Origin: Xanthobacter flavus | GTDB lineage: Bacteria; Pseudomonadota; Alphaproteobacteria; Rhizobiales; Xanthobacteraceae | Length of the DNA stretch: 64,000 nt | Assembly (NCBI RefSeq): GCF_017875275.1 | Contig: NZ_JAGGML010000001.1 | Coordinates: forward strand, 1,178,001 to 1,242,000 | Reading direction: 5' to 3' | In this document: positions 16,996-24,947 of the stretch, piece after piece | Layout of the letters: every line of letters begins with the position of its first letter | Position numbering within the stretch: the stretch's first letter is position 1 | The notes under the pieces: model-generated | What the model saw: only the letters and a program-made list of their open reading frames with translations | The model's database searches: none | What the model was told of the DNA's origin: nothing | Position numbers and translations under genes: made by a program

Positions 16996-18318
16996 GTGAC
17001 CGTTTCCGCGGCAACGCACGAACATGCCAACCGCCTCGCCATCGAGGGCGGCGAACCCGTCCGCACCAAGCCGCTGCCGTGGGAACTGCCCGGTGCCCAC
17101 TGGATCGGCGAGGAGGAGCTGGAACTCGTCTCCCGCGTGGTGCGTGCCCAGAGCCCCTTCCGCTTCTACGGCCCCGACCTCCAGCACATGGTGGACACGC
17201 TGGAGAAGGAATGGTGCGCCGCCTTCGGCCACAAGCACGCGCTGGGCGTCTCCTCCGGCACCGCCGCGCTGACCATTGCCATGTCGGCCCTCGACATCGG
17301 CCCCGGCGACGAGGTGCTGGTGCCCGGCTATCTGTGGGTGAGCTGCGTGGCCGCCGTGGTGCGCGCCGGCGCCATCCCGAAGCTGGTGGACGTGGACGAC
17401 TGCTTCACCCTCGATCCCGCCGACGTGGAGCGCAAGATCGGCCCCCACACCCGCGCCGCGCTAATGGTGCACATGAGCGGCGCGCCCGGCCGGGTCGCCG
17501 ATGTCGCCCGCATCTGCCGCGAGCGGGGCATCGCCCTCATCGAGGATTGCGCCCAGACCGCCGGCGCCAGCCAGAACGGCAAGGCCGTGGGTACGTTCGG
17601 CGATATCGGCATCTTCTCCTTCCAGCTCAACAAGAACATGACCTCGGGCGACGGCGGCATGGTGGTGACGGAGCGGGACGACCTGTTCCGCCGCATCGTC
17701 GCCCTGCATGACCTCGGCTATCCGCGCAACGAAAAGGGCCGGCTCGACACCTCGGACGAGAGCTGCCAGCTCTGGGGCGTCGGCGCCCGCATGTCGGAGC
17801 TGACGGGCGCCATGTGCCTCGCCCAGATGCGCAAGCTGCCGCAGATCACCGGCAACATGCGCTCCTCCAAGTGGCGAATCCGCAAAGCCCTCGCCGACCT
17901 CCCCGGCCTCGGCTTCCGCAACGTGCCCGACCCCTCCGGCGACACCGGTCCCTTCATGCTGATGACGCTGAAGGACGAGGCCACCGCCCGCCGCTTCGTC
18001 GACGCTTTGCGCGCGGAAGGCATCGCCGGCCCGGCCGGATCGCTCGCCTGCCTCGCCATGCGCGAGTGGGGGATGCACTGGTACTCCAACATTCCGAGCC
18101 TCGTGCACAAGCGCTCCGACAGCCGCGACGGCTTCCCCTGGACCCACCCCTCCAACGCCTTCGGCGAGAGCTACAGCTACGCCGCCGGCGCCCTGCCCCA
18201 TTGCGACGACCTGCACGCCCGCGGCGCGCTGCTCACCATCGCCTCGACGCTGACGACCGAGGACGAGGACGACATCATCGCCGCCGTCCGCAAGGTGGCG
18301 CGCGTGGTGCTGGCCTGA
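16996..18318 (+). CDS. DegT/DnrJ/EryC1-family PLP aminotransferase
   Basis: The 440-residue protein is a sugar or cyclitol aminotransferase of fold type I. Visible motifs are GVSSGTAALTIAM (PLP phosphate binding), EDCAQTAGA (aspartate contacting the pyridine ring) and FSFQLNKNMTSGDGGMV, whose lysine forms the Schiff base. The C-terminal part resembles L-glutamine:scyllo-inosose aminotransferases. GTG at 16996 is the start. It leads an operon with a sugar porter, a small protein and a GMC oxidoreductase, which points to interconversion of an amino- and keto-sugar or inositol derivative. The substrate cannot be fixed from sequence. Confidence 0.85.
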   Translation: MTVSAATHEHANRLAIEGGEPVRTKPLPWELPGAHWIGEEELELVSRVVRAQSPFRFYGPDLQHMVDTLEKEWCAAFGHKHALGVSSGTAALTIAMSALDIGPGDEVLVPGYLWVSCVAAVVRAGAIPKLVDVDDCFTLDPADVERKIGPHTRAALMVHMSGAPGRVADVARICRERGIALIEDCAQTAGASQNGKAVGTFGDIGIFSFQLNKNMTSGDGGMVVTERDDLFRRIVALHDLGYPRNEKGRLDTSDESCQLWGVGARMSELTGAMCLAQMRKLPQITGNMRSSKWRIRKALADLPGLGFRNVPDPSGDTGPFMLMTLKDEATARRFVDALRAEGIAGPAGSLACLAMREWGMHWYSNIPSLVHKRSDSRDGFPWTHPSNAFGESYSYAAGALPHCDDLHARGALLTIASTLTTEDEDDIIAAVRKVARVVLA

Positions 18319-18400
18319 CGCCCGGGCATCGGGCCTTCACGACACAGGGGGCCGCGCCGCGGGGCTGTCCGGCGGGCGGAAAAGCGCGAAGGGGAAGCGC

Positions 18401-19777
18401 ATGATCTATCTGATCGCCGCCATCGCCGGCCTCGCCGGGGCGCTGTTCGGCTTCGACGAGGGCGTGATTGCGGGGGCTCTGGCGCCGCTGCGCAGGGACC
18501 TTGGCATCGATCCCGTCACCGACGCCGCGGCCGAAGGCTTGATGACGGCGGCGGTGCCGTTCGGCGCCTTCATCGGCGCCATCGTCGGCGGACGGCTCGC
18601 CGCCGCCGCGGGGCGCCGCAAGCTGCTGCTCTGGGCCGCCGTGCTGTTCGTGGGCGGAGCGCTCCTGAGCGCGCTCGCGGGCGGGCTCGTCACCCTCTCC
18701 CTCGCGCGCCTCGTCATCGGCTTCGCGGTGGGCGTCGCGGCCATGATGGCGCCCCTCTATATCTCGGAGAGCGCGCCGGCCAAGCAGCGCGGCATGCTGG
18801 TTTCCATATACCAGCTCGCCATCACGCTCGGCATTCTCGGCGCCTATGTGGTCGGCTATGCCTTCGACGAGAACTGGCGCTGGATGTTCGCCATGGGTGC
18901 GGTGCCGGCGGTGCTCCTGTTCGCCGGCATCTTCGCCATGTCCGACACGCCCCGCTGGCTGGCCTTGCGCGGCCGCGGCGCCGAAGCGAAGGCCGCCCTC
19001 GCCCGCATGCGCGAGAAGCCGGAGAGCGATCCGGCGGTCGCCGCCGAATATGCGGAGATCCAGGCCGCCGTGGCGGAAGACGAGGGTCGCAAGGCGACGT
19101 TCGCCGATCTCGTTTCCCCCCGCGTGCGTCCGGCGCTGATCGTCGCCATGGGGCTGTTCCTGCTGCAGCAGCTCTCCGGCATCAATGCGGTGATCTATTA
19201 CGCGCCCACCGTGTTCCAGCTGTCGGGCTTCGATTCCGCCGCCACCCAGATCCTCGCCACCGCCGGCATCGGCGTGGTCAACGTGCTCATGACGGTGGTG
19301 GGCATGATGCTCATCGACCGGCTCGGCCGGCGCCTCCTCCTGCTCATCGGCTTCGCCGGCACCGCGGTTTCGCTGGGCGCCATCGCCATCGCCGCCGCCA
19401 CCGACAGCGCGGCGCTCGACACGCTCGCCCTCGCCGGGCTGGTGCTCTACATCGCCTCCTTCGCCATCGCCATCGGCCCGCTGCCGTGGGTGATGATGTC
19501 CGAGGTGTTCCCGCTGGACTGCCGGGCGCTGGGCATGAGCATCGCCTCGCTGGTCAACTGGGGCTTCAACTTCATCGTGGTGTTCAGCTTCCCGGTGCTG
19601 GTGGCGGAGTTCGGCCTCGCCGGCGTGTTCGGCCTCTATGCCGTGGTGTGTGTCGCCGGCCTCGCCTTCACCCAGTGGCTGGTGCCGGAAACCAACGGCG
19701 TGAGCCTGGAAGAGATCGAGCGCCACCTGAGGAGCGGTCGGCCCCTGCGCGAGCTTGGCCGCCTGCACGCGGCCTGA
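18401..19777 (+). CDS. MFS sugar-porter (GalP/XylE-like) transporter
   Basis: The 458-residue carrier shows sugar-porter signatures: FGFDEGVIAGAL in helix 1, GRRKLLL, RLVIGFAVGVAAMMAPLYISESAP in helix 4, DTPRWL, QQLSGINAVIYYAPTVF in helix 7 with the QQxSGxN sugar-binding motif, DRLGRRLLL and PETNGVSLEEIE at the end. The retained QQ-SGIN motif indicates hexose or inositol-like substrates. It lies 82 bases after the aminotransferase and 9 bases before the small gene at 19787, so it belongs to the same operon. Confidence 0.88.
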   Translation: MIYLIAAIAGLAGALFGFDEGVIAGALAPLRRDLGIDPVTDAAAEGLMTAAVPFGAFIGAIVGGRLAAAAGRRKLLLWAAVLFVGGALLSALAGGLVTLSLARLVIGFAVGVAAMMAPLYISESAPAKQRGMLVSIYQLAITLGILGAYVVGYAFDENWRWMFAMGAVPAVLLFAGIFAMSDTPRWLALRGRGAEAKAALARMREKPESDPAVAAEYAEIQAAVAEDEGRKATFADLVSPRVRPALIVAMGLFLLQQLSGINAVIYYAPTVFQLSGFDSAATQILATAGIGVVNVLMTVVGMMLIDRLGRRLLLLIGFAGTAVSLGAIAIAAATDSAALDTLALAGLVLYIASFAIAIGPLPWVMMSEVFPLDCRALGMSIASLVNWGFNFIVVFSFPVLVAEFGLAGVFGLYAVVCVAGLAFTQWLVPETNGVSLEEIERHLRSGRPLRELGRLHAA

Positions 19778-19786
19778 GGAGAAGAC

Positions 19787-20134
19787 ATGAGCGAGACCTC
19801 TCCCGACGCCCCCCTCGATTTCGAGGCGCTCGTCGTCGCCCTCCTGCCCCTCGGCCCCTACCACGCGGCCTTGGAGCCGATGGTGGGCGACCTTGCCCGC
19901 ATCGCGACGCTGAACACCCAGCTCAACGCCGCCTTCCATCGCATCGCCGCGCGCGCCGGCTTCCCGGCGGGCGCGGTGCACCGCGAGCATCTGGCGGAGG
20001 ATGCCGAGGCGGTGGGCACCTTCTTCGAATATGTGCATTTCGCCTCGCCCAGCTTCCTGGGCTCGGTGGGGGAATGGCCGCTGGTGGGCGGGCGGCCGCT
20101 GGCGGATAAGGCTTCAGGGGGCGCGCATGGCTGA
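19787..20134 (+). CDS. Small unknown protein paired with a GMC oxidoreductase
   Basis: The 115-residue protein is soluble, helical and has no signal peptide or cysteine cluster. I do not recognise a domain. Its last 8 bases overlap the start of the GMC oxidoreductase gene (20127), so the two are translationally coupled. Other GMC dehydrogenases have a small partner subunit encoded directly upstream, so this may be a chaperone or small subunit; that is inference from position. Confidence 0.6.
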   Translation: MSETSPDAPLDFEALVVALLPLGPYHAALEPMVGDLARIATLNTQLNAAFHRIAARAGFPAGAVHREHLAEDAEAVGTFFEYVHFASPSFLGSVGEWPLVGGRPLADKASGGAHG

Positions 20135-21773
20135 GGCAACCCATTGCGACGTGATCGTCGTCGGCACCGGGGCTGGCGGCGGCATGCTGGCCTATGAGCT
20201 GGCGAAGGCGGGGCTCAATGTGGTCTCGCTGGAGCAGGGCGGACGCCTCGCCGACGACCATTTCAAGCGCCTGGACCCACCGGGAACCCAGCTCGACTTC
20301 GGCATCCGCGCCAACACCGTGTGGCCAGCCGAGCCGCACGACAGCCTGTTCGTGCATCCCCTGTTCGAGAAGGGCGCGGACGGCTCCACCGGCTGGCCGG
20401 ACACCGGCTTCCACCACTACCAGATCCTCGCCGTCAACGGGCTCCAGAACCTCTGGAACGGGGTGAGCGTGCGCTTCTCCGCGCGCGATTTCCGCGACTG
20501 GCCCATCTCCTATTCCGACCTCGCGCCCCATTACGAGGCGGTGGAGCGGCGCATCGTCGTCTGCGGCACCGAGGAGCAACTCGAAGAACTGCCGGACGGC
20601 ATCTATGTGCCGCCCAAGCCGCTGCGCCCCGCCGACGTGATGATCGTCGATGCGGTCAACGCGATGGACGAGCCCTATTCGCACGCCATCCCCAACCGCA
20701 AGGCCATCGACACCCGCCCGGACAGCCCCAACGCCTGCGTCTCCACCGGCATCTGCACCTCCGGCTGCCCCACCGGCGCGGTCTACAAATTCACCGCCCG
20801 GCTGCTGCCGGAGATCGAGAAGCTGCCGAACTACGAGCTGCGCCAGGGCGCCAAGGTGGTGCGGCTGCTGCGCGAGCCCGGCACCAAGCGGGTCATGGGC
20901 GTCGAATATCGCGACATGGCCACCGGCGAGGCGCGCGTGCTCACCGCCGATCACGTGGTGCTCGCGGCGGGCGCCATCGAGAGCCCGCGCATCCTGTTCA
21001 ATTCCGCCGACGATGCCGCGCCCGAGGGCATGGGCAACACCACCGGCCAGCTCGGCCTGCGCCTGCAGGACAATCCCAAGGCCGTGCTCTCCACCTCGCT
21101 GTGGAAGCTGTGGGGCAAGGGCCGGGACTTCGACATCGGCTATGGCGACCTGCTCATTCTCATGTCGCGCGGCACGCTCCCGGACGGGGAGGAATTCCCC
21201 TTCATCGGCCACGCCATCCACGGCGTGCCGGACATTCCCCACTATCTCGCCGGCATGAAGCGCTTCCCGCCCTTCATGAAGGAGCGGCTCGCCCGCTTCA
21301 TGTTCCATTCCTACGTCACGCTCGGCCTGTTCTGCGCCGGCGAGCCGACCCCCGCCAACCGGGTGCGGCCCGGCGCCACCCGCGACCGCTTCGGCGTGCG
21401 CCACGTGGCCGTGGACTTCTCCGCCACGCCGCGCGCGGAGGCGATGATGGAGGCCATGAACGGCTGGGGCCGCCAGGTGCTGCGCCACGCCGGGGCGACC
21501 TCCATCTACCCCTCGCGCGACAACACCGGCACCGGCATCCACTATGCCGGCACCACCGCCACCACCGCCGATCCCGAGAGGGGCGTGGTGGACGCGGACC
21601 TGAAGCTGCACGATCTCGACAACGTCTATGTCTGCGACGGCGGGGTCGTGCCCGTGCTGCCGGACAAGCACCTCACGCTCACCATCATGGCGCTGGCCCA
21701 CCGCCTCGCCGGCCATCTGGTGGAGAAGGCGCGCAGCGGGGCGACGGTCGAGGGGGAGCGCGCTCTGGCCTGA
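20127..21773 (+). CDS. GMC-family FAD oxidoreductase with a cysteine cluster
   Basis: The 548-residue flavoprotein begins MAEATHCDVIVVGTGAGGGML, the FAD-binding GxGxxG fold. The middle has AAGAIESPRIL, and the C-terminus has HYAGTTATT, then NVYVCDGGVVPVLPDKHLTLTIMAL, typical of the GMC active site. At about residues 204-214 a C-x5-C-x3-C cluster (CVSTGICTSGC) resembles the iron-sulfur region of dye-linked glucose, fructose and glucoside-3-dehydrogenases, suggesting electron transfer to a carrier rather than oxygen. It has no signal peptide. It should oxidise an alcohol group of a sugar or cyclitol supplied by the operon's transporters. Confidence 0.85.
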   Translation: MAEATHCDVIVVGTGAGGGMLAYELAKAGLNVVSLEQGGRLADDHFKRLDPPGTQLDFGIRANTVWPAEPHDSLFVHPLFEKGADGSTGWPDTGFHHYQILAVNGLQNLWNGVSVRFSARDFRDWPISYSDLAPHYEAVERRIVVCGTEEQLEELPDGIYVPPKPLRPADVMIVDAVNAMDEPYSHAIPNRKAIDTRPDSPNACVSTGICTSGCPTGAVYKFTARLLPEIEKLPNYELRQGAKVVRLLREPGTKRVMGVEYRDMATGEARVLTADHVVLAAGAIESPRILFNSADDAAPEGMGNTTGQLGLRLQDNPKAVLSTSLWKLWGKGRDFDIGYGDLLILMSRGTLPDGEEFPFIGHAIHGVPDIPHYLAGMKRFPPFMKERLARFMFHSYVTLGLFCAGEPTPANRVRPGATRDRFGVRHVAVDFSATPRAEAMMEAMNGWGRQVLRHAGATSIYPSRDNTGTGIHYAGTTATTADPERGVVDADLKLHDLDNVYVCDGGVVPVLPDKHLTLTIMALAHRLAGHLVEKARSGATVEGERALA

Positions 21774-21802
21774 GGCTGAAGGCCTCCGTCTGGAGATATG
21801 CC

Positions 21803-21833
21803 GTCATGCCCGGGCTTGTCCCGGGCATCCACG
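21803..21833. repeat. REP-like GC palindrome (copy 1)
   Basis: The core is TGCCCGGG-CTTGT-CCCGGGCA at 21807-21827, flanked by GTCA and TCCACG. Near-identical elements occur at 42041-42070 and, inverted, at 47025-47045. It lies between convergent genes, after the GMC oxidoreductase, a usual position for REP-type elements that stabilise or terminate transcripts. Confidence 0.75.
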
Positions 21834-21901
21834 TCAGACCGACGGTACAATCCCCGTAAGGCGTTCCGAGCCATGACGGCGGGATAGCTTCCGCAGTTCA
21901 C

Positions 21902-22207
21902 TCACCTCTCGGGTACGGCCCCGGCCATAACGGCCCCGACAAAGCCGTTGATGCGGCCGAAGGCGGCTTGGGAGAGCTCCCCTGCCCGCAGCACCGCCTC
22001 ATGGCATGCGCCATGGTCCTGATTGAGGTGCGCCACCAGCGCCGCCGCCAGCTCGCTCTGGCCGATGGCGAGCGTGCGCAGGCCGAGCAGCAGGTTGTCG
22101 AGATCGGCCCGCGTGAGGGCGAGGCGCAGCGGCGCCTCCTCGGGCAGCCCTGTCCAGCGCGCAATGGCTTCCGGCGCAAGCTGCGCCGGCTCGCTGTGAC
22201 TAGTCAT
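21902..22207 (-). CDS. Small soluble unknown protein
   Basis: The 101-residue protein is helical, with the pattern LTRADLDNLLLGLRTLAIGQSELAAALVAHLNQDHGACHEAVLR. No membrane span or signal peptide is seen and I recognise no family. It stands alone between the GMC gene and the divergent alcohol dehydrogenase. Codon use matches the chromosome, which supports a real gene. Confidence 0.5.
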   Translation of the reverse strand: MTSHSEPAQLAPEAIARWTGLPEEAPLRLALTRADLDNLLLGLRTLAIGQSELAAALVAHLNQDHGACHEAVLRAGELSQAAFGRINGFVGAVMAGAVPER

Positions 22208-22394
22208 GAAAATCCCCGTCTGAAAATCGTCGGCCGGCCCGAAAAGGGCCGCTTCTGGAAGTCTACACTCTCCCTCTCCGGTGCCGAAGCCGTGTCGCCG
22301 CGTTGACGGGCATCAATGCCCCGCCGCCAACCGACCAATATTAAAATACCTCGAGGCAGCCGCGCATGCGGCCCGACGGAAAGGCAGGAACGCC

Positions 22395-23519
22395 ATGACG
22401 GATATGCTCTCCCCCGCCGCCTATGTGGAACGCCAGCGCCCCGGCCGGGCGAAGATGAAGGCGGCCGTCTTCGTCGAGAAGAACCGCATCGTGCTGGACG
22501 AAAAGCCCATCCCCGATGTCGGCCCGCTTGATGCGCTCATTCGCATCACCACCACCACCATCTGCGGCACCGACGTGCACATCCTGAAGGGTGAGTATCC
22601 GGTGGCGAAGGGCCTCACCATCGGCCACGAGCCGGTGGGCATCATCGAGAAGCTCGGCTCGGCGGTGGAGGGCTTCGCCGAGGGTCAGCGCGTCATCGCC
22701 GGCGCCATCACCCCGTCCGGCTATTCCAATGCCTGCCTGTGCGGCCAGTGCTCGCAGGACGGCCCGCGCACCAAGCACGGCTTCAAGGCCATGGGCGGCT
22801 GGCGCTTCGGCAACACCATCGACGGCGCGCAGGCGGAATATCTCGTCGTGCCCGACGCCATGACCAATTTGTCCCCGGTGCCGGAGGCGCTCTCCGACGA
22901 GCAGGTGCTGATGTGCCCGGACATCATGTCCACCGGCTTTGCCGGCGCCGAGAGCGGCAAGGTGAAGATCGGCGACACGGTGGCCGTGTTCGCGCAGGGG
23001 CCCATCGGCCTGTGCGCCACGGCGGGCGCCAAGCTCATGGGCGCGACGCGCATCATCGCGGTGGACCGGGTGGCCGCGCGGCTGGAGATGTCCCGCGCCA
23101 TGGGCGCCGACCTCGTGGTGGATTTCTCCAAGGTCGATCCGGTGGAGGAAATCCTGCGCCTCACTGACGGGCGGGGCGTGGACGTCGCCATCGAGGCGCT
23201 CGGCCGGCAGGAGACGTTCGAGGCGGCGCTGCGCGTGCTGCGGCCCGGCGGCACGCTCTCCTCCCTCGGCGTCTATTCGAGCGACCTGAAGATCCCGCTT
23301 GATGCCTTCGCGGCGGGGCTCGGCGACAATGCCATCATCACGTCGCTCTGCCCTGGCGGCAAGGAGCGCATGCGGCGCCTGATGGATGTGGTCGCCGCCG
23401 GCCGGGTGGATGCCCGCGCCCTCGTCACCCACCGCTTCAAGCTGGACGAGATCGAAGCCGCCTACGACCTCTTCGCCAACCAGCGCGACGGCGTTCTCAA
23501 AGTGGCCATCACGCCCTGA
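22395..23519 (+). CDS. Zinc-dependent secondary-alcohol (isopropanol-type) dehydrogenase
   Basis: The 374-residue medium-chain dehydrogenase has the catalytic zinc site TTICGTDVHI with GHEPVG, the NAD(P) fold GDTVAVFAQGPIGLCATAGAKLMGA, and a coenzyme region VDRVAARLEM. The pattern CLCGQCSQ followed by GFKAMGGWRFGNTIDGAQAEYLVVPDA matches the isopropanol dehydrogenase group, which interconverts secondary alcohols and ketones. The structural-zinc cysteines are reduced in number, as in that group. A GGAA site precedes the start at 22395; an upstream frame adds a low-complexity leader and was not used. It appears monocistronic. Confidence 0.88.
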   Translation: MTDMLSPAAYVERQRPGRAKMKAAVFVEKNRIVLDEKPIPDVGPLDALIRITTTTICGTDVHILKGEYPVAKGLTIGHEPVGIIEKLGSAVEGFAEGQRVIAGAITPSGYSNACLCGQCSQDGPRTKHGFKAMGGWRFGNTIDGAQAEYLVVPDAMTNLSPVPEALSDEQVLMCPDIMSTGFAGAESGKVKIGDTVAVFAQGPIGLCATAGAKLMGATRIIAVDRVAARLEMSRAMGADLVVDFSKVDPVEEILRLTDGRGVDVAIEALGRQETFEAALRVLRPGGTLSSLGVYSSDLKIPLDAFAAGLGDNAIITSLCPGGKERMRRLMDVVAAGRVDARALVTHRFKLDEIEAAYDLFANQRDGVLKVAITP

Positions 23520-23546
23520 GGGCCGGACTGCCTTAGAGCGCGATCC

Positions 23547-23569
23547 GATCAAGTTGAAACAACTTGATC
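23547..23569. repeat. Alphaproteobacterial dispersed palindrome
   Basis: GATCAAGTTG (23547-23556), AAA, CAACTTGATC (23560-23569) form a perfect 10-bp inverted repeat preceded by AGAGCGCGATCC. This type of palindrome recurs through many Rhizobiales genomes. It lies just after the alcohol dehydrogenase stop and could act as a transcript 3' structure. Confidence 0.65.
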
Positions 23570-23624
23570 AGCAAATCGCCCTCCAATTTCAAGAAAGAGC
23601 ACGCGCCGAGCGGATTGAAATCAA

Positions 23625-23669
23625 TTGCGCCCGTCGTCGTCCGGTTACGCCGGAGGACGACGGGCGCAA
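23625..23669. repeat. 20-bp stem hairpin between alcohol dehydrogenase and flavodoxin
   Basis: The arms 23625-23644 and 23650-23669 are complementary over 20 bp with a single mismatch, leaving a 5-base loop (TTACG). There is no T-run on either side, so it is not a canonical intrinsic terminator. Together with the palindrome at 23547 it fills most of the 380-base gap before the flavodoxin gene, which otherwise holds nothing recognisable. Confidence 0.6.
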
Positions 23670-23898
23670 ACATGAGATGGGCTGCGCCCGGCATGCGCAT
23701 GCGGAGGATGGATTAGCCCCGCACTATCGAGGCATTCCAATGTCGCGCGGGGCCATTGTCTTCGATGAAACCTTGATGTCTGATGCTCATGCGATGCGTT
23801 TGCGTTGCGAATGATTGTTTAGAAAGTCTCCGCAGGAGCCGCACATTGGCGAAATCTGTGGAGCAACGTTTTGAACTGTTCCATAATGAGACGCGGAC

Positions 23899-24381
23899 AT
23901 GATTGTTAACGTGATCTTTGGTTCCGATGGGGGAGCCACCAAGGGCGTTGCGTCCCGGATTTCGAAGAAGTGCCAGGGCCGTGCGGTGGACATAAAGACG
24001 GCGAGCCCGGCCGATTTCGAGAATTGCGAACTGCTGATTCTCGGGTCGCCCACCTATGGCGACGGTACGCTCCAGACCGACTGGGAGGAGCATATCGACA
24101 AGCTCCGCTCGGCGCGGCTCAAGGGCAAGAAGGTGGCGCTGTTCGGCACCGGCGACCAGGAGAGCTATCCCGGCTCCTTCGTGGACGCCATGGGCATCCT
24201 CTATGACGAGGTGACGGCGCTGGAGGCGGTGGTGGTCGGCTTCACCGACACCAAGGGCTACGACTATCTCAACTCCACCGCCGAGCGGGAGGGCAAGTTC
24301 GTCGGCCTTGCGCTCGACCTGGACACCCAGTCCGGTCTCACCGACAAGCGAGTGACCGCATGGCTCAGCAGCATTCTTTAG
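23899..24381 (+). CDS. Flavodoxin
   Basis: The 160-residue electron carrier binds FMN. The phosphate loop is altered but recognisable (IFGSDGGATKGVA), followed by LGSPTYGDGTLQTDWEEH for the isoalloxazine-stacking loop, VALFGTGDQESYPGSFVDA for the second loop, and GKFVGLALD at the end. It is the long-chain type, like NifF/FldA. It overlaps the next gene by 22 bases. Flavodoxins replace ferredoxin under iron limitation or feed dedicated reductases. No Fur or NifA site was obvious upstream. Confidence 0.9.
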   Translation: MIVNVIFGSDGGATKGVASRISKKCQGRAVDIKTASPADFENCELLILGSPTYGDGTLQTDWEEHIDKLRSARLKGKKVALFGTGDQESYPGSFVDAMGILYDEVTALEAVVVGFTDTKGYDYLNSTAEREGKFVGLALDLDTQSGLTDKRVTAWLSSIL

Positions 24382-24815
24382 AGACCGCCTTCGATCCGAG
24401 CGAGGGGGAGCCCGGCTGGCCGCCGGCTCCGGTGCGCGGGGCGGCGGGCGAGGAGGCAGGCGCCACGCAGCGCCTGTTTCACCACCATCTCTACGAACTC
24501 GGGCGGGGCGTGCGCCCCCTGTTCCTGATGACGCTCGCGTCGCGGGAGCTGCCGCTCCTGCTCGCGCGGCTGGAGCGGGCGGGCATCGACCATTTCGTCC
24601 AGCAAGTGAGCCCCGCCAAGGCCAACCTCTTCTTTGGACGTGATGCCTTCGTCGCGGTGGCGCGGGCGCTGGTCATCCGTCCGCTCAATGCCCTGACGGC
24701 GGAAGAGGACTTCATGCTGGGAACCATGCTCGGCTACGACCGCGAGCAGCAATGCCGCCGCTACCTCACCCGCTCCGGCCGCGGGCTGGGGCGGCCGGCG
24801 CTGGCGGCGGAATAG
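24360..24815 (+). CDS. DUF2023-family protein coupled to flavodoxin
   Basis: The 151-residue protein has the DUF2023 pattern HHHLYELGRGVRPLFLMTLA, then LLLARLERAGIDHFVQQV, then KANLFFGRDAFV. This small family is typically encoded beside flavodoxin genes and has no established biochemical role. Here it overlaps the flavodoxin by 22 bases. Compared with the usual domain it has about 35 extra N-terminal residues and a C-terminal helical extension. It could modulate flavodoxin or its partner. The assignment is by recalled family pattern. Confidence 0.7.
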   Translation: MAQQHSLETAFDPSEGEPGWPPAPVRGAAGEEAGATQRLFHHHLYELGRGVRPLFLMTLASRELPLLLARLERAGIDHFVQQVSPAKANLFFGRDAFVAVARALVIRPLNALTAEEDFMLGTMLGYDREQQCRRYLTRSGRGLGRPALAAE

Positions 24816-24947
24816 GCCTCTCTTTGCATCCCATCGGCAGGACACGCCAGCCGATGACAAGCCAGGCGGGGGGAGCGAAAACAATCGCGCTCCGGGGTAT
24901 ATGGACCGGCCCATCCGGTTCAGAATATCCCCCTTTGCGAGGCGACC

